A stretch of DNA of 64,000 bases, taken from assembly GCA_011392765.1 (NCBI GenBank), contig WYCW01000003.1:292465-356464 (forward strand). The letters run 5' to 3'. Below the pieces are notes generated by a model. That model did not search any database. It saw only the letters and a program-made list of their open reading frames with translations, and was not told the DNA's origin. Within the stretch, counting starts at the first letter, position 1, and the number at the start of each line of letters is the position of its first letter. The DNA comes from Candidatus Thiosymbion ectosymbiont of Catanema sp. Cochon2018 (GTDB lineage Bacteria > Pseudomonadota > Gammaproteobacteria > Chromatiales > Chromatiaceae). Position numbers and translations under genes: made by a program. Shown piece by piece: positions 8,724-15,348 of this stretch.

Positions 8724-9041
8724 ATGTCAGTGCAATACCTGTACAACTCGGGTGGCGAGTGGATTGCCTTTCGGCAAGGGCAATACGTGTTCGACACCGA
8801 TGGGAACTGGATTGGCTGGCTTCCTTGGGATGATGGTGACGTAGTCGATGCCGACGGGCGGTACCTTGGAACTATCTTTCCCGGCGGCAGGTTCTACCGA
8901 CTGACCACCAATCCATATCGTGGCTACCCCGGTTACCCCGGTTACCCCGGTTACCCCGGCTATCCCGGCTATCCTGGGTACGCCGGATATTCGCCGTTAC
9001 CGTTTGGGACGGAGGATATTGAAGCGTTAGAGAGGCAGTGA
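8724..9041 (+). CDS. small beta-flower-like protein with GYP repeats, copy B
   Basis: A 105-residue paralogue of the protein at 7091, starting MSVQYLYNSGGEW. It has the same four strand-turn units, then seven GYP-type units (8921-8975) and the conserved tail. The stop is 4 bp before the intact HEPN-type gene at 9046, so the two are very probably co-translated. The first 35 bases of a third copy are at 11283. Function unknown. Confidence 0.72.
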   Translation: MSVQYLYNSGGEWIAFRQGQYVFDTDGNWIGWLPWDDGDVVDADGRYLGTIFPGGRFYRLTTNPYRGYPGYPGYPGYPGYPGYPGYAGYSPLPFGTEDIEALERQ

Positions 9042-9045
9042 CCAT

Positions 9046-9720
9046 ATGCCGCGACTCTTTTCCAATTTTCCCGACGAGCCGACAAGCGCCGAATGTCAGA
9101 ACGCTTACATAATCCTCTCCAATGCGCATGAATCGTCCGGTTCATTTCTGGATATCTTCAACTCGACGCGACGAGCCGGAAACGCACGTGGAACACCGAC
9201 CGATGAGGAGCAGGATCTACTTCGTGCCATGCTCTTGTTTGCGGCGGCCGGACTCGATTCCATGGTGAAACAGTTGGTCCGTGACGCACTACCGAAGGTA
9301 CTGGTTACGAATGTCGGCGCGAGGGCCATGCTGAAAGGGTTTTTGGCCCGGCGATTGAAAAAGGGTGACGAAACGGATTACGACTTGATGGCGGAAATAA
9401 TAGTGGACGACGAGCCGCGCGATAGAGTAATCCAGGAGTTGGTAGTCGACCTGACGTCGAGTAGTCTTCAATCCGGTGAGCAATTGCTGCGTGCAGCATC
9501 GTTCTTTGATGTGCCATCGAACAGAATCTCAGAGGACCCGCGCGAACTCAAACGTATCTTCGGTGTTCGCAACCAAATCGCTCATGAAATGGATGTCGAT
9601 TTCGGTCAGCCGAACAGAAACCGTCGACCAAGGGCACGTGGACAGCTTGTCGACAACACGAATGAGTTGTTTCGGGTAGCGAACAACTTCCTGAACGAAG
9701 TCGCGGCCAAGTGCGAGTAG
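9046..9720 (+). CDS. HEPN-like protein with Rx4H motif
   Basis: A 224-residue mainly helical protein with no membrane segment. Near the C-terminus it has RNQIAHEMD (Arg175, His180), the Rx4H arrangement of HEPN RNases such as many TA and defence toxins. Upstream, LDSMVKQLVRDALPKV resembles the helix before the HEPN active site. It sits 4 bp downstream of the beta-flower-like gene. The copy at 7401 has lost its middle. RNase activity is inferred from the motif only; I do not recognise a named family. Confidence 0.65.
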   Translation: MPRLFSNFPDEPTSAECQNAYIILSNAHESSGSFLDIFNSTRRAGNARGTPTDEEQDLLRAMLLFAAAGLDSMVKQLVRDALPKVLVTNVGARAMLKGFLARRLKKGDETDYDLMAEIIVDDEPRDRVIQELVVDLTSSSLQSGEQLLRAASFFDVPSNRISEDPRELKRIFGVRNQIAHEMDVDFGQPNRNRRPRARGQLVDNTNELFRVANNFLNEVAAKCE

Positions 9721-9889
9721 GCCCGTAGGATACGGTGAACGCCTGTCTACGCTGCTTGTGCGTAGACAAGTGCGAGGACGCTTGCCTGTGCCAGCACGGC
9801 AGATGGGCGGGCGCAGGCAACGAACCGCATCTTTGGATAGCACCGTACTCAACATCCCTACCTCTCGTTGGGCACAGGCCGCCATCCTG

Positions 9890-10072
9890 TTACGCCGCAG
9901 GAAACCTCGAACTGCCGAGACGATCCGCCGATAGCAGGGTGCTCGCCGAGCCGGTATCGAGAAGGATCGGTTTGAGCATCAGTGAAGAGTGCTCCCAACC
10001 GATTTCAATGGTGACGAACGGTAGTCCGCCATCAAGCCGTAGCTTCACGCGCCGATTCGGAACCCGAACCAT
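9890..10072 (-). pseudogene. retropepsin-like aspartyl protease, truncated
   Basis: The N-terminal half of a clan AA aspartic protease: a strand-rich start (KLRLDGGLPFVTIEIGW), then LLDTGSASTLLSAD with the catalytic DTGS motif. The family normally runs on for about 60 more residues, including a GxDFL-type strand, but the frame closes at RLGSSRFPAA. It overlaps the end of the gene at 10045 by about 28 bp, the usual arrangement of this gene pair. Confidence 0.65.
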
Positions 10073-10305
10073 CGGCGCTCTTCGACTTCTATCTCCTCGC
10101 GTGAGGTGTGCAACACATACAGCTCTCTGTCCGGACACTGCCAGTGTATCCGAGTGTAGTCGCGCATCGCCACCACGGAGTCCTTATTGGTATCGAGCAC
10201 GACCAAGTCGTCGAGAATGCGCTGATCCGCCTCGGTGTGCGCCTGGGCGGCTTCGACCAGAAGCCATCGATCGGGATGATTCAGACGAACTTCCTGCCAT
10301 CTCAT
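10045..10305 (-). CDS. small protein paired with retropepsin-like protease
   Basis: An 86-residue soluble protein starting MRWQEVRLNHPDRWLLVEA and ending RRWFGFRIGA, with a conserved-looking YVLHTSRE. From memory, proteins of this pattern are found upstream of retropepsin-like genes; no function is known. Its start codon sits at the junction with the truncated parE remnant, so it may have lost its own promoter or be read from the Uma2-parD side. Confidence 0.6.
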   Translation of the reverse strand: MRWQEVRLNHPDRWLLVEAAQAHTEADQRILDDLVVLDTNKDSVVAMRDYTRIHWQCPDRELYVLHTSREEIEVEERRWFGFRIGA

Positions 10306-10421
10306 GATCCGTGGACAATCCCGCTGATCGCTTTTTGTTCAGAACCTTCCGCCAGGTAATAGTCGACGCTCTCCTCGACATCTCGCACCGCTCGGTCACG
10401 GGGAATGACGGGCTTTGTGAT
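10302..10421 (-). pseudogene. parE-type toxin, N-terminal remnant
   Basis: Directly after the parD stop, the frame reads ITKPVIPRDRAVRDVEESVDYY, the typical first helix of a ParE/RelE toxin, and ends after 39 codons at a TGA inside the next gene's start. The expected ATG at the parD overlap reads ATC. The remaining two thirds of the toxin is gone. Confidence 0.7.
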
Positions 10422-10660
10422 TACCCCTGGACGCCTTGGCAAACCCGGCTACGCAAAGTATCGAAATAGGCCCTGTCGGTCGGTGCTGCGGGTCCGGAAC
10501 CGGCGCCATCGAGGAGCAAGGTGCGCAGCCGTTGTCGATCCTGATCCTTGCGGATGGGCTCGCGCACATATTCGCTGCCGGTGGCAAAACCTCGCTCGGC
10601 AACCTGTTCGTCTACATGGGCCTTGAGTGCGTCGGGGAGGGAAATGTTCATCGTGCTCAT
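10421..10660 (-). CDS. ParD-family antitoxin, toxin partner lost
   Basis: A 79-residue antitoxin beginning MSTMNISLPDALKAHVDEQV, the ribbon-helix-helix DNA-binding segment of ParD, followed by an extended toxin-binding tail (RLRTLLLDG). The usual tail motif carries RxAL where this copy reads REPI. It overlaps the upstream Uma2 stop by 4 bp and is followed by only a fragment of parE, so it is now an orphan that could still repress. Confidence 0.75.
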   Translation of the reverse strand: MSTMNISLPDALKAHVDEQVAERGFATGSEYVREPIRKDQDRQRLRTLLLDGAGSGPAAPTDRAYFDTLRSRVCQGVQG

Positions 10661-11238
10661 ACGAGAACCGGTCGCAGCGGTGCCCAAAGGCCCTTCAAAT
10701 CAAGGCTCATAGCCTCGAACGGTGGTACGGCAACCTGATCGGCATCGGCAAAGCGGCCGATCTCGATCCAGGTACCGGCATCGAGTCGGTAGGCCTCCAG
10801 CGTACGTTTAACCGGATCGATCAGCCATGCATACTGCACTTTGTAGTGGGCATACAGTGGCATCTTGACCTCGCGATCCCTGCTCGCTGTGGATGGAGAC
10901 AATATCTCGCAGATCCAGTCGGGAACCACCTCGAAGCGTTGATCTTCCGGCAGATAGGGCATCCGCTTACGTCGCCAGCCGGCCAGATCCGGTACGGCAA
11001 CCTCGATGTCGTACTTAAAGTGAATCTCGGGCTCATCGATAATCCACCAACCACCAGGACCCCCGCTACCCTCATAAAAGGGACCAGTTAGCTTGGCGCC
11101 TAGTATGGAGCCAACGCCTACATGAGCTCCGGAAGGCCGCGGGTGAGTATGAAGCTGCCCATTCAGAATTTCCCCGGTCACCCCTTCGGGTAGGGCTTCC
11201 AGGGACTCGTACAGAGTGGGTTGAAGTGCCGGTTGCAT
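10657..11238 (-). CDS. Uma2-family PD-(D/E)xK nuclease, copy B
   Basis: 193 residues, nearly identical to the protein at 7921 (differences at only a few positions, for example Tyr-Asp for Tyr-Asn in the FKYDIEVAVPDL segment). It has the same predicted PD-(D/E)xK core. It is the first gene of an Uma2-parD-parE transcription unit; a truncated third copy of the beta-flower gene starts 45 bp upstream on the other strand. Confidence 0.85.
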   Translation of the reverse strand: MQPALQPTLYESLEALPEGVTGEILNGQLHTHPRPSGAHVGVGSILGAKLTGPFYEGSGGPGGWWIIDEPEIHFKYDIEVAVPDLAGWRRKRMPYLPEDQRFEVVPDWICEILSPSTASRDREVKMPLYAHYKVQYAWLIDPVKRTLEAYRLDAGTWIEIGRFADADQVAVPPFEAMSLDLKGLWAPLRPVLV

Positions 11239-11257
11239 TCGTTTCTTTCCTGCCCTA

Positions 11258-11316
11258 AAGCAAATTGAATCGGTATCGACAAATGTCAGTGCAATACCTG
11301 TACAACTCGGGTGGCG
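11258..11316 (+). pseudogene. start of a third beta-flower gene copy
   Basis: The 59 bp aaagcaaattgaatcgg onward, through ATG at 11283 and 11 codons (MSVQYLYNSGG), repeat the 5' end of copy B, then break off into unrelated sequence containing ggggtcagagcc. It shows that the module once continued as a tandem array. Confidence 0.8.
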
Positions 11317-11825
11317 CGGAAAAGGGGTCAGAGCCTGAAGTATCCCCGCAAATCAGCCCGCGTAGGTTGGGCAAAGCCCGTAGGATGCGGTGAGCGTGTG
11401 TTGTCCTTTCCGGACTGCACCACCGCCAGGCGCGAACCGCATCTGTGGACGGCAGGCGTGCCCAACAAGGTGTTGGGCTATATCTTGTTGTTTTATATTG
11501 GAATAATGTGGGGATACTTCAGGGTCAGAGCCCTTAATGGGAGCAACCGTAAAGGGCTCGACTCCTTATGTCAATTAAGGGCTCTGACCCGAATGGCACT
11601 AAGTTAAGCGATCATCACCTCTATATAATACAAGCAGTTACGATATAGCTGCTCGGGATAAAAATTGCTGGGTTACGTGGCTGGAACGCCAAATCCCTGC
11701 TGAATCTCGTATCGTGAACAGGGAGTTATCATGCAAGAATCTCCGTAACTTATTGATTTTCCATCATCCTGGCTTATCTTAGCGCCATTCGGCTCTGACC
11801 CCTTTTCCCCTGCCGCTCATATGCC
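11317..11825. other. gene-free stretch with inverted repeats
   Basis: No gene recognised. Inverted copies of cctgaagtatcccc are at about 11331 and 11511, and the phrase ggtcagagcc recurs in both orientations. Inside is a copy of the dispersed repeat that links gtaggttgggcaaag with ggatgcggtgagcg (also near 24900, 28400 and 38640). Confidence 0.5.
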
Positions 11826-11890
11826 AAAACGTTAGCGCCAATGGCAAAGGTTGGCAAGGCTGCTCCGTCAACGTAGCCAGTTAGGCGCTA
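11826..11890. repeat. imperfect palindrome bordering the accessory module (right copy)
   Basis: Direct repeat of 6988-7044 over its first 30 bp (gttagcgccaatggcaaag, ttggcaaggc), with a different right half ending gttaggcgc. It marks the right edge of the HEPN/beta-flower/Uma2 array. Confidence 0.5.
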
Positions 11891-12376
11891 TGCCACATTT
11901 TCATAGTGTCTGCCTACACCATCCGCGACCATCCTTTCCTCAACGTCATCCGTGAAGTCCAGGATAAGCTGGACCGGAGCCACATCCGGATGCGATTCGT
12001 TATAATGATCTATATCCTGGCGCAATTGATAGCAATCTCCGACGATTTGTTTGCGGCGCTGGCCGAAAGCCTTCTCCATATGAGTGTGCGGGGCACTATC
12101 AATATCCACCCACAGCGAGAGTTGCCTGCCATTCTTTTTGAGGCGAACAGCGTGTTTCGCTCTGTAGCTGCGACCCTTAGCATCCGTTCTGTACTCCTGT
12201 CTCAATGCGTCTGTTAGGTCTCTCGCACAACGGTCTCGTATATCCGATGGGCGGGGCTCCCATAATCCTCTGTCAATGGCCCATTCAGCTACTTCGTGTG
12301 GATCGACAGGTTGAGAACCAAACTCATCTTGATATTGACGAAAAAGCGCCTGCATCTTTTCTGCATACGTGGACAT
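11888..12376 (-). CDS. hypothetical protein downstream of ImmA/IrrE regulator
   Basis: A 162-residue soluble, charged protein (MSTYAEKMQALFRQYQDEFG...). It starts 12 bp after the XRE-ImmA gene, so it is co-transcribed. The N-terminal part looks like a regulatory helical segment (DPHEVAEWAIDRGLW). I recognise no enzymatic motif. The tight pairing suggests it is the partner or proteolytic target of the ImmA/IrrE protein. Confidence 0.7.
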   Translation of the reverse strand: MSTYAEKMQALFRQYQDEFGSQPVDPHEVAEWAIDRGLWEPRPSDIRDRCARDLTDALRQEYRTDAKGRSYRAKHAVRLKKNGRQLSLWVDIDSAPHTHMEKAFGQRRKQIVGDCYQLRQDIDHYNESHPDVAPVQLILDFTDDVEERMVADGVGRHYENVA

Positions 12377-12388
12377 AATCTGTACTCG

Positions 12389-13486
12389 CTATCCCACGGG
12401 AATGTAATGGCCCCAACCATCGACCATGGCGTCGTGTTCAATCCGGTTCCTGATGGGAACCAAATGACGCCGCAGAAAGTTATATCGATCAAGCCGTCTT
12501 TGCAGTTGACCGACGACCAGTCCCGGATGAACTCCGAGAATCTGTGCGAATGCAGTCACATCCTTTTCCGAGAAGAATGGATTCTTGCGGAGAAAAAACG
12601 AATTCATTCGGTCTTGCGGTACACAGAACTCGGACGCAAAAGAGTTCGCGAGAAACTCTTCTTCGTTATCGTCGGGGCTGGTTCCACTCAAATCCGAATC
12701 GACAATTGCACATTCGCGCCCATGGCCGTGAAGCACATGCGCACACTCATGAATTAAGACGAACCAGAAGTTGTCGATTCTGTCGAAACGCAGAGACATA
12801 CCGATAACGGGAGATTGATCGTCCAACCAAAGGCAAGCACCATCTATGTTGCTGCCGGGTAATCCTTCAACCAGAACGAAACGAACTCCCGCCTCGCTTA
12901 GTAGCCGTGGAACATGACGAACCTCTTCACGGTTGGCTCGGTACTGCCTCATCTGCTCTATAGCTTGGTCAAGAAGAGCTTTAGAGTAAATTTCAGTAGG
13001 CATTTCTTCCGCTATTTGCCTGACTCTGAACAACCACGCGAGCTGAGTCGGCGGAATTTTCTCCGCCGGTGTCCTACGGGCCGCGTGAGCGATATATGGA
13101 ACCCGGTCTAGCGAAGACTCGCCAAAGAAATGTGCAACAACACGTTCCAACTCGTCAGGGTCGGAGGTATCCCTTATCCACTCCCGCTTCAACATTTCGC
13201 GAAGTGGACACACTGAAAGAACGCGGCTACGTGTCGCAACCATAGGATCGGGCTCATCGGCTTGGGCAAGATCGTGTTCGGCTTGAAGGTGCGCCAACGT
13301 CACCGGGTCGATATCGAATGCCGTGCCCAGCGCTTTTGCCATGCTTGCCGTCACCCCCCGTCGGTCGCTCAATATTTGGTTCACAGATGCTGTGCTACGA
13401 CCCAACACGAAAGCCAAGTCCTGCTGAGTCCAACCAAGACCCTCCAGCTGCTTCCGTAGGTACTGACTTGGCCTCACTGAATCCAC
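12389..13486 (-). CDS. XRE regulator with ImmA/IrrE metallopeptidase domain
   Basis: 365 residues. An XRE/HigA-type helix-turn-helix occupies residues 10-65 (WTQQDLAFVLGRSTASVNQIL), followed by a linker and an ImmA/IrrE zinc peptidase domain with HECAHVLHGHG (HExxH near residue 245) and an EEEFLANSFASEF helix supplying the third ligand. Such fusions act as antitoxins or stress regulators that cleave a partner protein. It is followed at 12 bp by a hypothetical gene. A large palindrome 61 bp upstream of the start is a likely autoregulatory operator. Confidence 0.88.
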   Translation of the reverse strand: MDSVRPSQYLRKQLEGLGWTQQDLAFVLGRSTASVNQILSDRRGVTASMAKALGTAFDIDPVTLAHLQAEHDLAQADEPDPMVATRSRVLSVCPLREMLKREWIRDTSDPDELERVVAHFFGESSLDRVPYIAHAARRTPAEKIPPTQLAWLFRVRQIAEEMPTEIYSKALLDQAIEQMRQYRANREEVRHVPRLLSEAGVRFVLVEGLPGSNIDGACLWLDDQSPVIGMSLRFDRIDNFWFVLIHECAHVLHGHGRECAIVDSDLSGTSPDDNEEEFLANSFASEFCVPQDRMNSFFLRKNPFFSEKDVTAFAQILGVHPGLVVGQLQRRLDRYNFLRRHLVPIRNRIEHDAMVDGWGHYIPVG

Positions 13487-13546
13487 TGATGCTGCTCCGA
13501 CCGGTTATTGCGTGTGCAGATTATAGACGCTTGCAAAATAATATGC

Positions 13547-13582
13547 AATTATCATATTAACAAAATCGTTAACATGATAATT
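13547..13582. promoter_or_regulatory. 36-bp palindromic operator upstream of the XRE-ImmA gene
   Basis: Arms aattatcatattaac (13547-13561) and gttaacatgataatt (13568-13582) match at 14 of 15 positions around a 6-bp spacer, in an A+T-rich island. Its position before an XRE-family gene and its size suit a dimeric HTH repressor. Confidence 0.65.
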
Positions 13583-13682
13583 ATCTCATGCAGCCAGGTA
13601 CAAGAGTCAGGGCTACCGGCTATACAACTCCTATGGAGGGACTGCTGCTGATGCTTGCGGAGAAGATTGTCATGCCTAACGC

Positions 13683-13715
13683 AAAAACGCCGAAAAGCAA
13701 AGTTGCTTCTCGGCG
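13683..13715 (-). terminator. rho-independent terminator of the frd operon
   Basis: Hairpin of cgccgaaaagca/tgcttctcggcg with one mismatch. Read on the minus strand it is followed by five T, 160 bp past the end of frdD. The plus strand also has a T-run, so it may work both ways. Between it and frdD is a copy of a hairpin built on aaccacagagaac (13798-13860). Confidence 0.75.
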
Positions 13716-13873
13716 CTCTTTTTCGATCCCTTTTCCCAAGATCCCTCGCTACGCTCGGGACGCCCTCTCCCAGCGAGGTGTCGCAAAAGAAGTTTAAACC
13801 ACAGAGAACACCGAGAAGGGAACCGATCAGTTCTCTGTGTTCTCTGCGTCCTCTGTGGTTCAAAATCAGGGAG

Positions 13874-14215
13874 CTAGATCTGCACCAGGTAATAGGCGCT
13901 CAGGATGGTGCCGACCAAGGCGATGCCGTATCCCACGACCGATACGATGCCGTCCGCCCGCAGCCCCAGACCGTATAGGGCCGTGCGCAGCCGGTGGGCG
14001 GCGTGCCACAACGCCAGGCTGACGGTACCGAATGCCGCCAGCTTGCCGAACCAGTTCGCCAGCAACCCCTGCATCTGCTCGAAGCCCATGATCTCGGGTG
14101 TATTGCCATGGGCGGCGAAGAGGGTAATCAGCGCCAGCACGGGAAACACGAAGGCGGTCAGGGTGCCCCCGGCGGCGAACAGGCTCCAGAACAGGGCCTT
14201 GTTGACTTTAGCCAT
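13874..14215 (-). CDS. frdD: fumarate reductase membrane anchor subunit D
   Basis: 113 residues with three predicted membrane helices (FWSLFAAGGTLTAFVFPVLAL, then about 55-75, then near the C-terminus). The LWHAAHRLRTALYGLG stretch is typical of FrdD. With FrdC it anchors the FrdAB catalytic dimer and forms the quinol site. It starts 3 bp after frdC, last gene of the operon. Length is close to E. coli FrdD (119). Confidence 0.9.
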   Translation of the reverse strand: MAKVNKALFWSLFAAGGTLTAFVFPVLALITLFAAHGNTPEIMGFEQMQGLLANWFGKLAAFGTVSLALWHAAHRLRTALYGLGLRADGIVSVVGYGIALVGTILSAYYLVQI

Positions 14216-14218
14216 TTT

Positions 14219-14602
14219 TTAAAACACCCCCGCGAGAAACAGCACGACCAGAGAGAATAGGATCCAGACGACGTAGTGCGCGCCGGCGATCACGCCGCCG
14301 GGTACGAACTCTTCTCCTTTCTGAATCGGCATGGCTTTAGGTGTCACCTTGAACCAGGCGATGGCGTGGTAAAAGATGACGATGGTGGTTACCCACAGAA
14401 GCACCAGCATTCCGGGGCTCGCCAGGCACTTGAGAAAGTACTGGTACGCCTCGGGACCACTCGCCACGGCACCGATCCCCCATAACAGGAGCAGTGCATA
14501 GAGGCCGACGAAGACGCTGGTCAGCTCGTTGAGCATGTGGATCGTGTAATTGCGATCCTTGAGATACCAGCAGGTTTTGGAAACGGGTCTCACATAGGCC
14601 AT
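14219..14602 (-). CDS. frdC: fumarate reductase membrane anchor subunit C
   Basis: 127 residues: N-terminal RPVSKTCWYLKDRNYTIHML, then three membrane helices, with WVTTIVIFYHAIAWFKVTPKAM in the middle helix as in FrdC. It follows frdB by 2 bp. Together with FrdD it handles menaquinol and lacks the heme-ligand pattern of SdhC/SdhD. Confidence 0.92.
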   Translation of the reverse strand: MAYVRPVSKTCWYLKDRNYTIHMLNELTSVFVGLYALLLLWGIGAVASGPEAYQYFLKCLASPGMLVLLWVTTIVIFYHAIAWFKVTPKAMPIQKGEEFVPGGVIAGAHYVVWILFSLVVLFLAGVF

Positions 14603-14604
14603 GG

Positions 14605-15348
14605 TTATTTATCCCCCATACCGATGAGCTCCTTGTACCACTGGACGGTCGTGGTGATCTTGAGCTGCTGGAGCGCGCTTGCCGGGTCCACGTGTTTGGG
14701 ACAGGCAATGGAACAGGTGTCGGTAAAGGAGCAATCCCACACCCCTTCCGGCTTCGAGATTTCCTTATGGCGCTCGGCGAGCCCCTGGTCACGGGAGTCC
14801 GCGTTGTACCGATGAGCCAGGGCGAGGGCCGCGGGACCGACGAACTCCGGGGTCAGCGCGTACTCGGGGCAGGCCGCGTAGCAACACAGGCAGTTGATGC
14901 AGAGGGTGAACTGCTTGAACCTCTTGAGATCGGCCGGCGACTGCTTGTATTCACCCTCTTCGATGGGCTTCTCTTCCTTGCGGATGATGTAGGGCTTGAC
15001 CCGCTTGAGCTTTTCCATGAAGTCGTCTTGGACGACGACCAGATCCCGTTCGATCGGGAAGTTCGCCAGCGGCTCGATGCGTACCTTTTTATCGGCATAA
15101 TCCTTTACGGCTGCCTTGCATGCGAGCTTGGGTTGACCATCGATCATCATGCCGCAGCTCCCGCATACGGCCATGTGACAGGACCATCGGTAGCTGAGGG
15201 TGGTGTCTACCTCGTCTTTGACGTGATTGACGGCATCCAGAATCATCCATTCTTCCCGGCACGCCACCTGATAGGTCTTAAAATGCGGCTCCTGATCCTT
15301 CTCAGGATCGTAGCGGAGTATCTCGAGTTCCAGCTGTACCTCGCTCAT
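14605..15348 (-). CDS. frdB: fumarate reductase iron-sulfur subunit
   Basis: 247 residues. The N-terminal ferredoxin fold binds [2Fe-2S] through Cys57, Cys62, Cys65 (CHMAVCGSC) and Cys77. The C-terminal domain has CINCLCCYAACP and CSIACPKHVDP for the [4Fe-4S] and [3Fe-4S] centres. It passes electrons between FrdA and the quinol pool. Its ATG overlaps the frdA stop. Confidence 0.95.
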   Translation of the reverse strand: MSEVQLELEILRYDPEKDQEPHFKTYQVACREEWMILDAVNHVKDEVDTTLSYRWSCHMAVCGSCGMMIDGQPKLACKAAVKDYADKKVRIEPLANFPIERDLVVVQDDFMEKLKRVKPYIIRKEEKPIEEGEYKQSPADLKRFKQFTLCINCLCCYAACPEYALTPEFVGPAALALAHRYNADSRDQGLAERHKEISKPEGVWDCSFTDTCSIACPKHVDPASALQQLKITTTVQWYKELIGMGDK

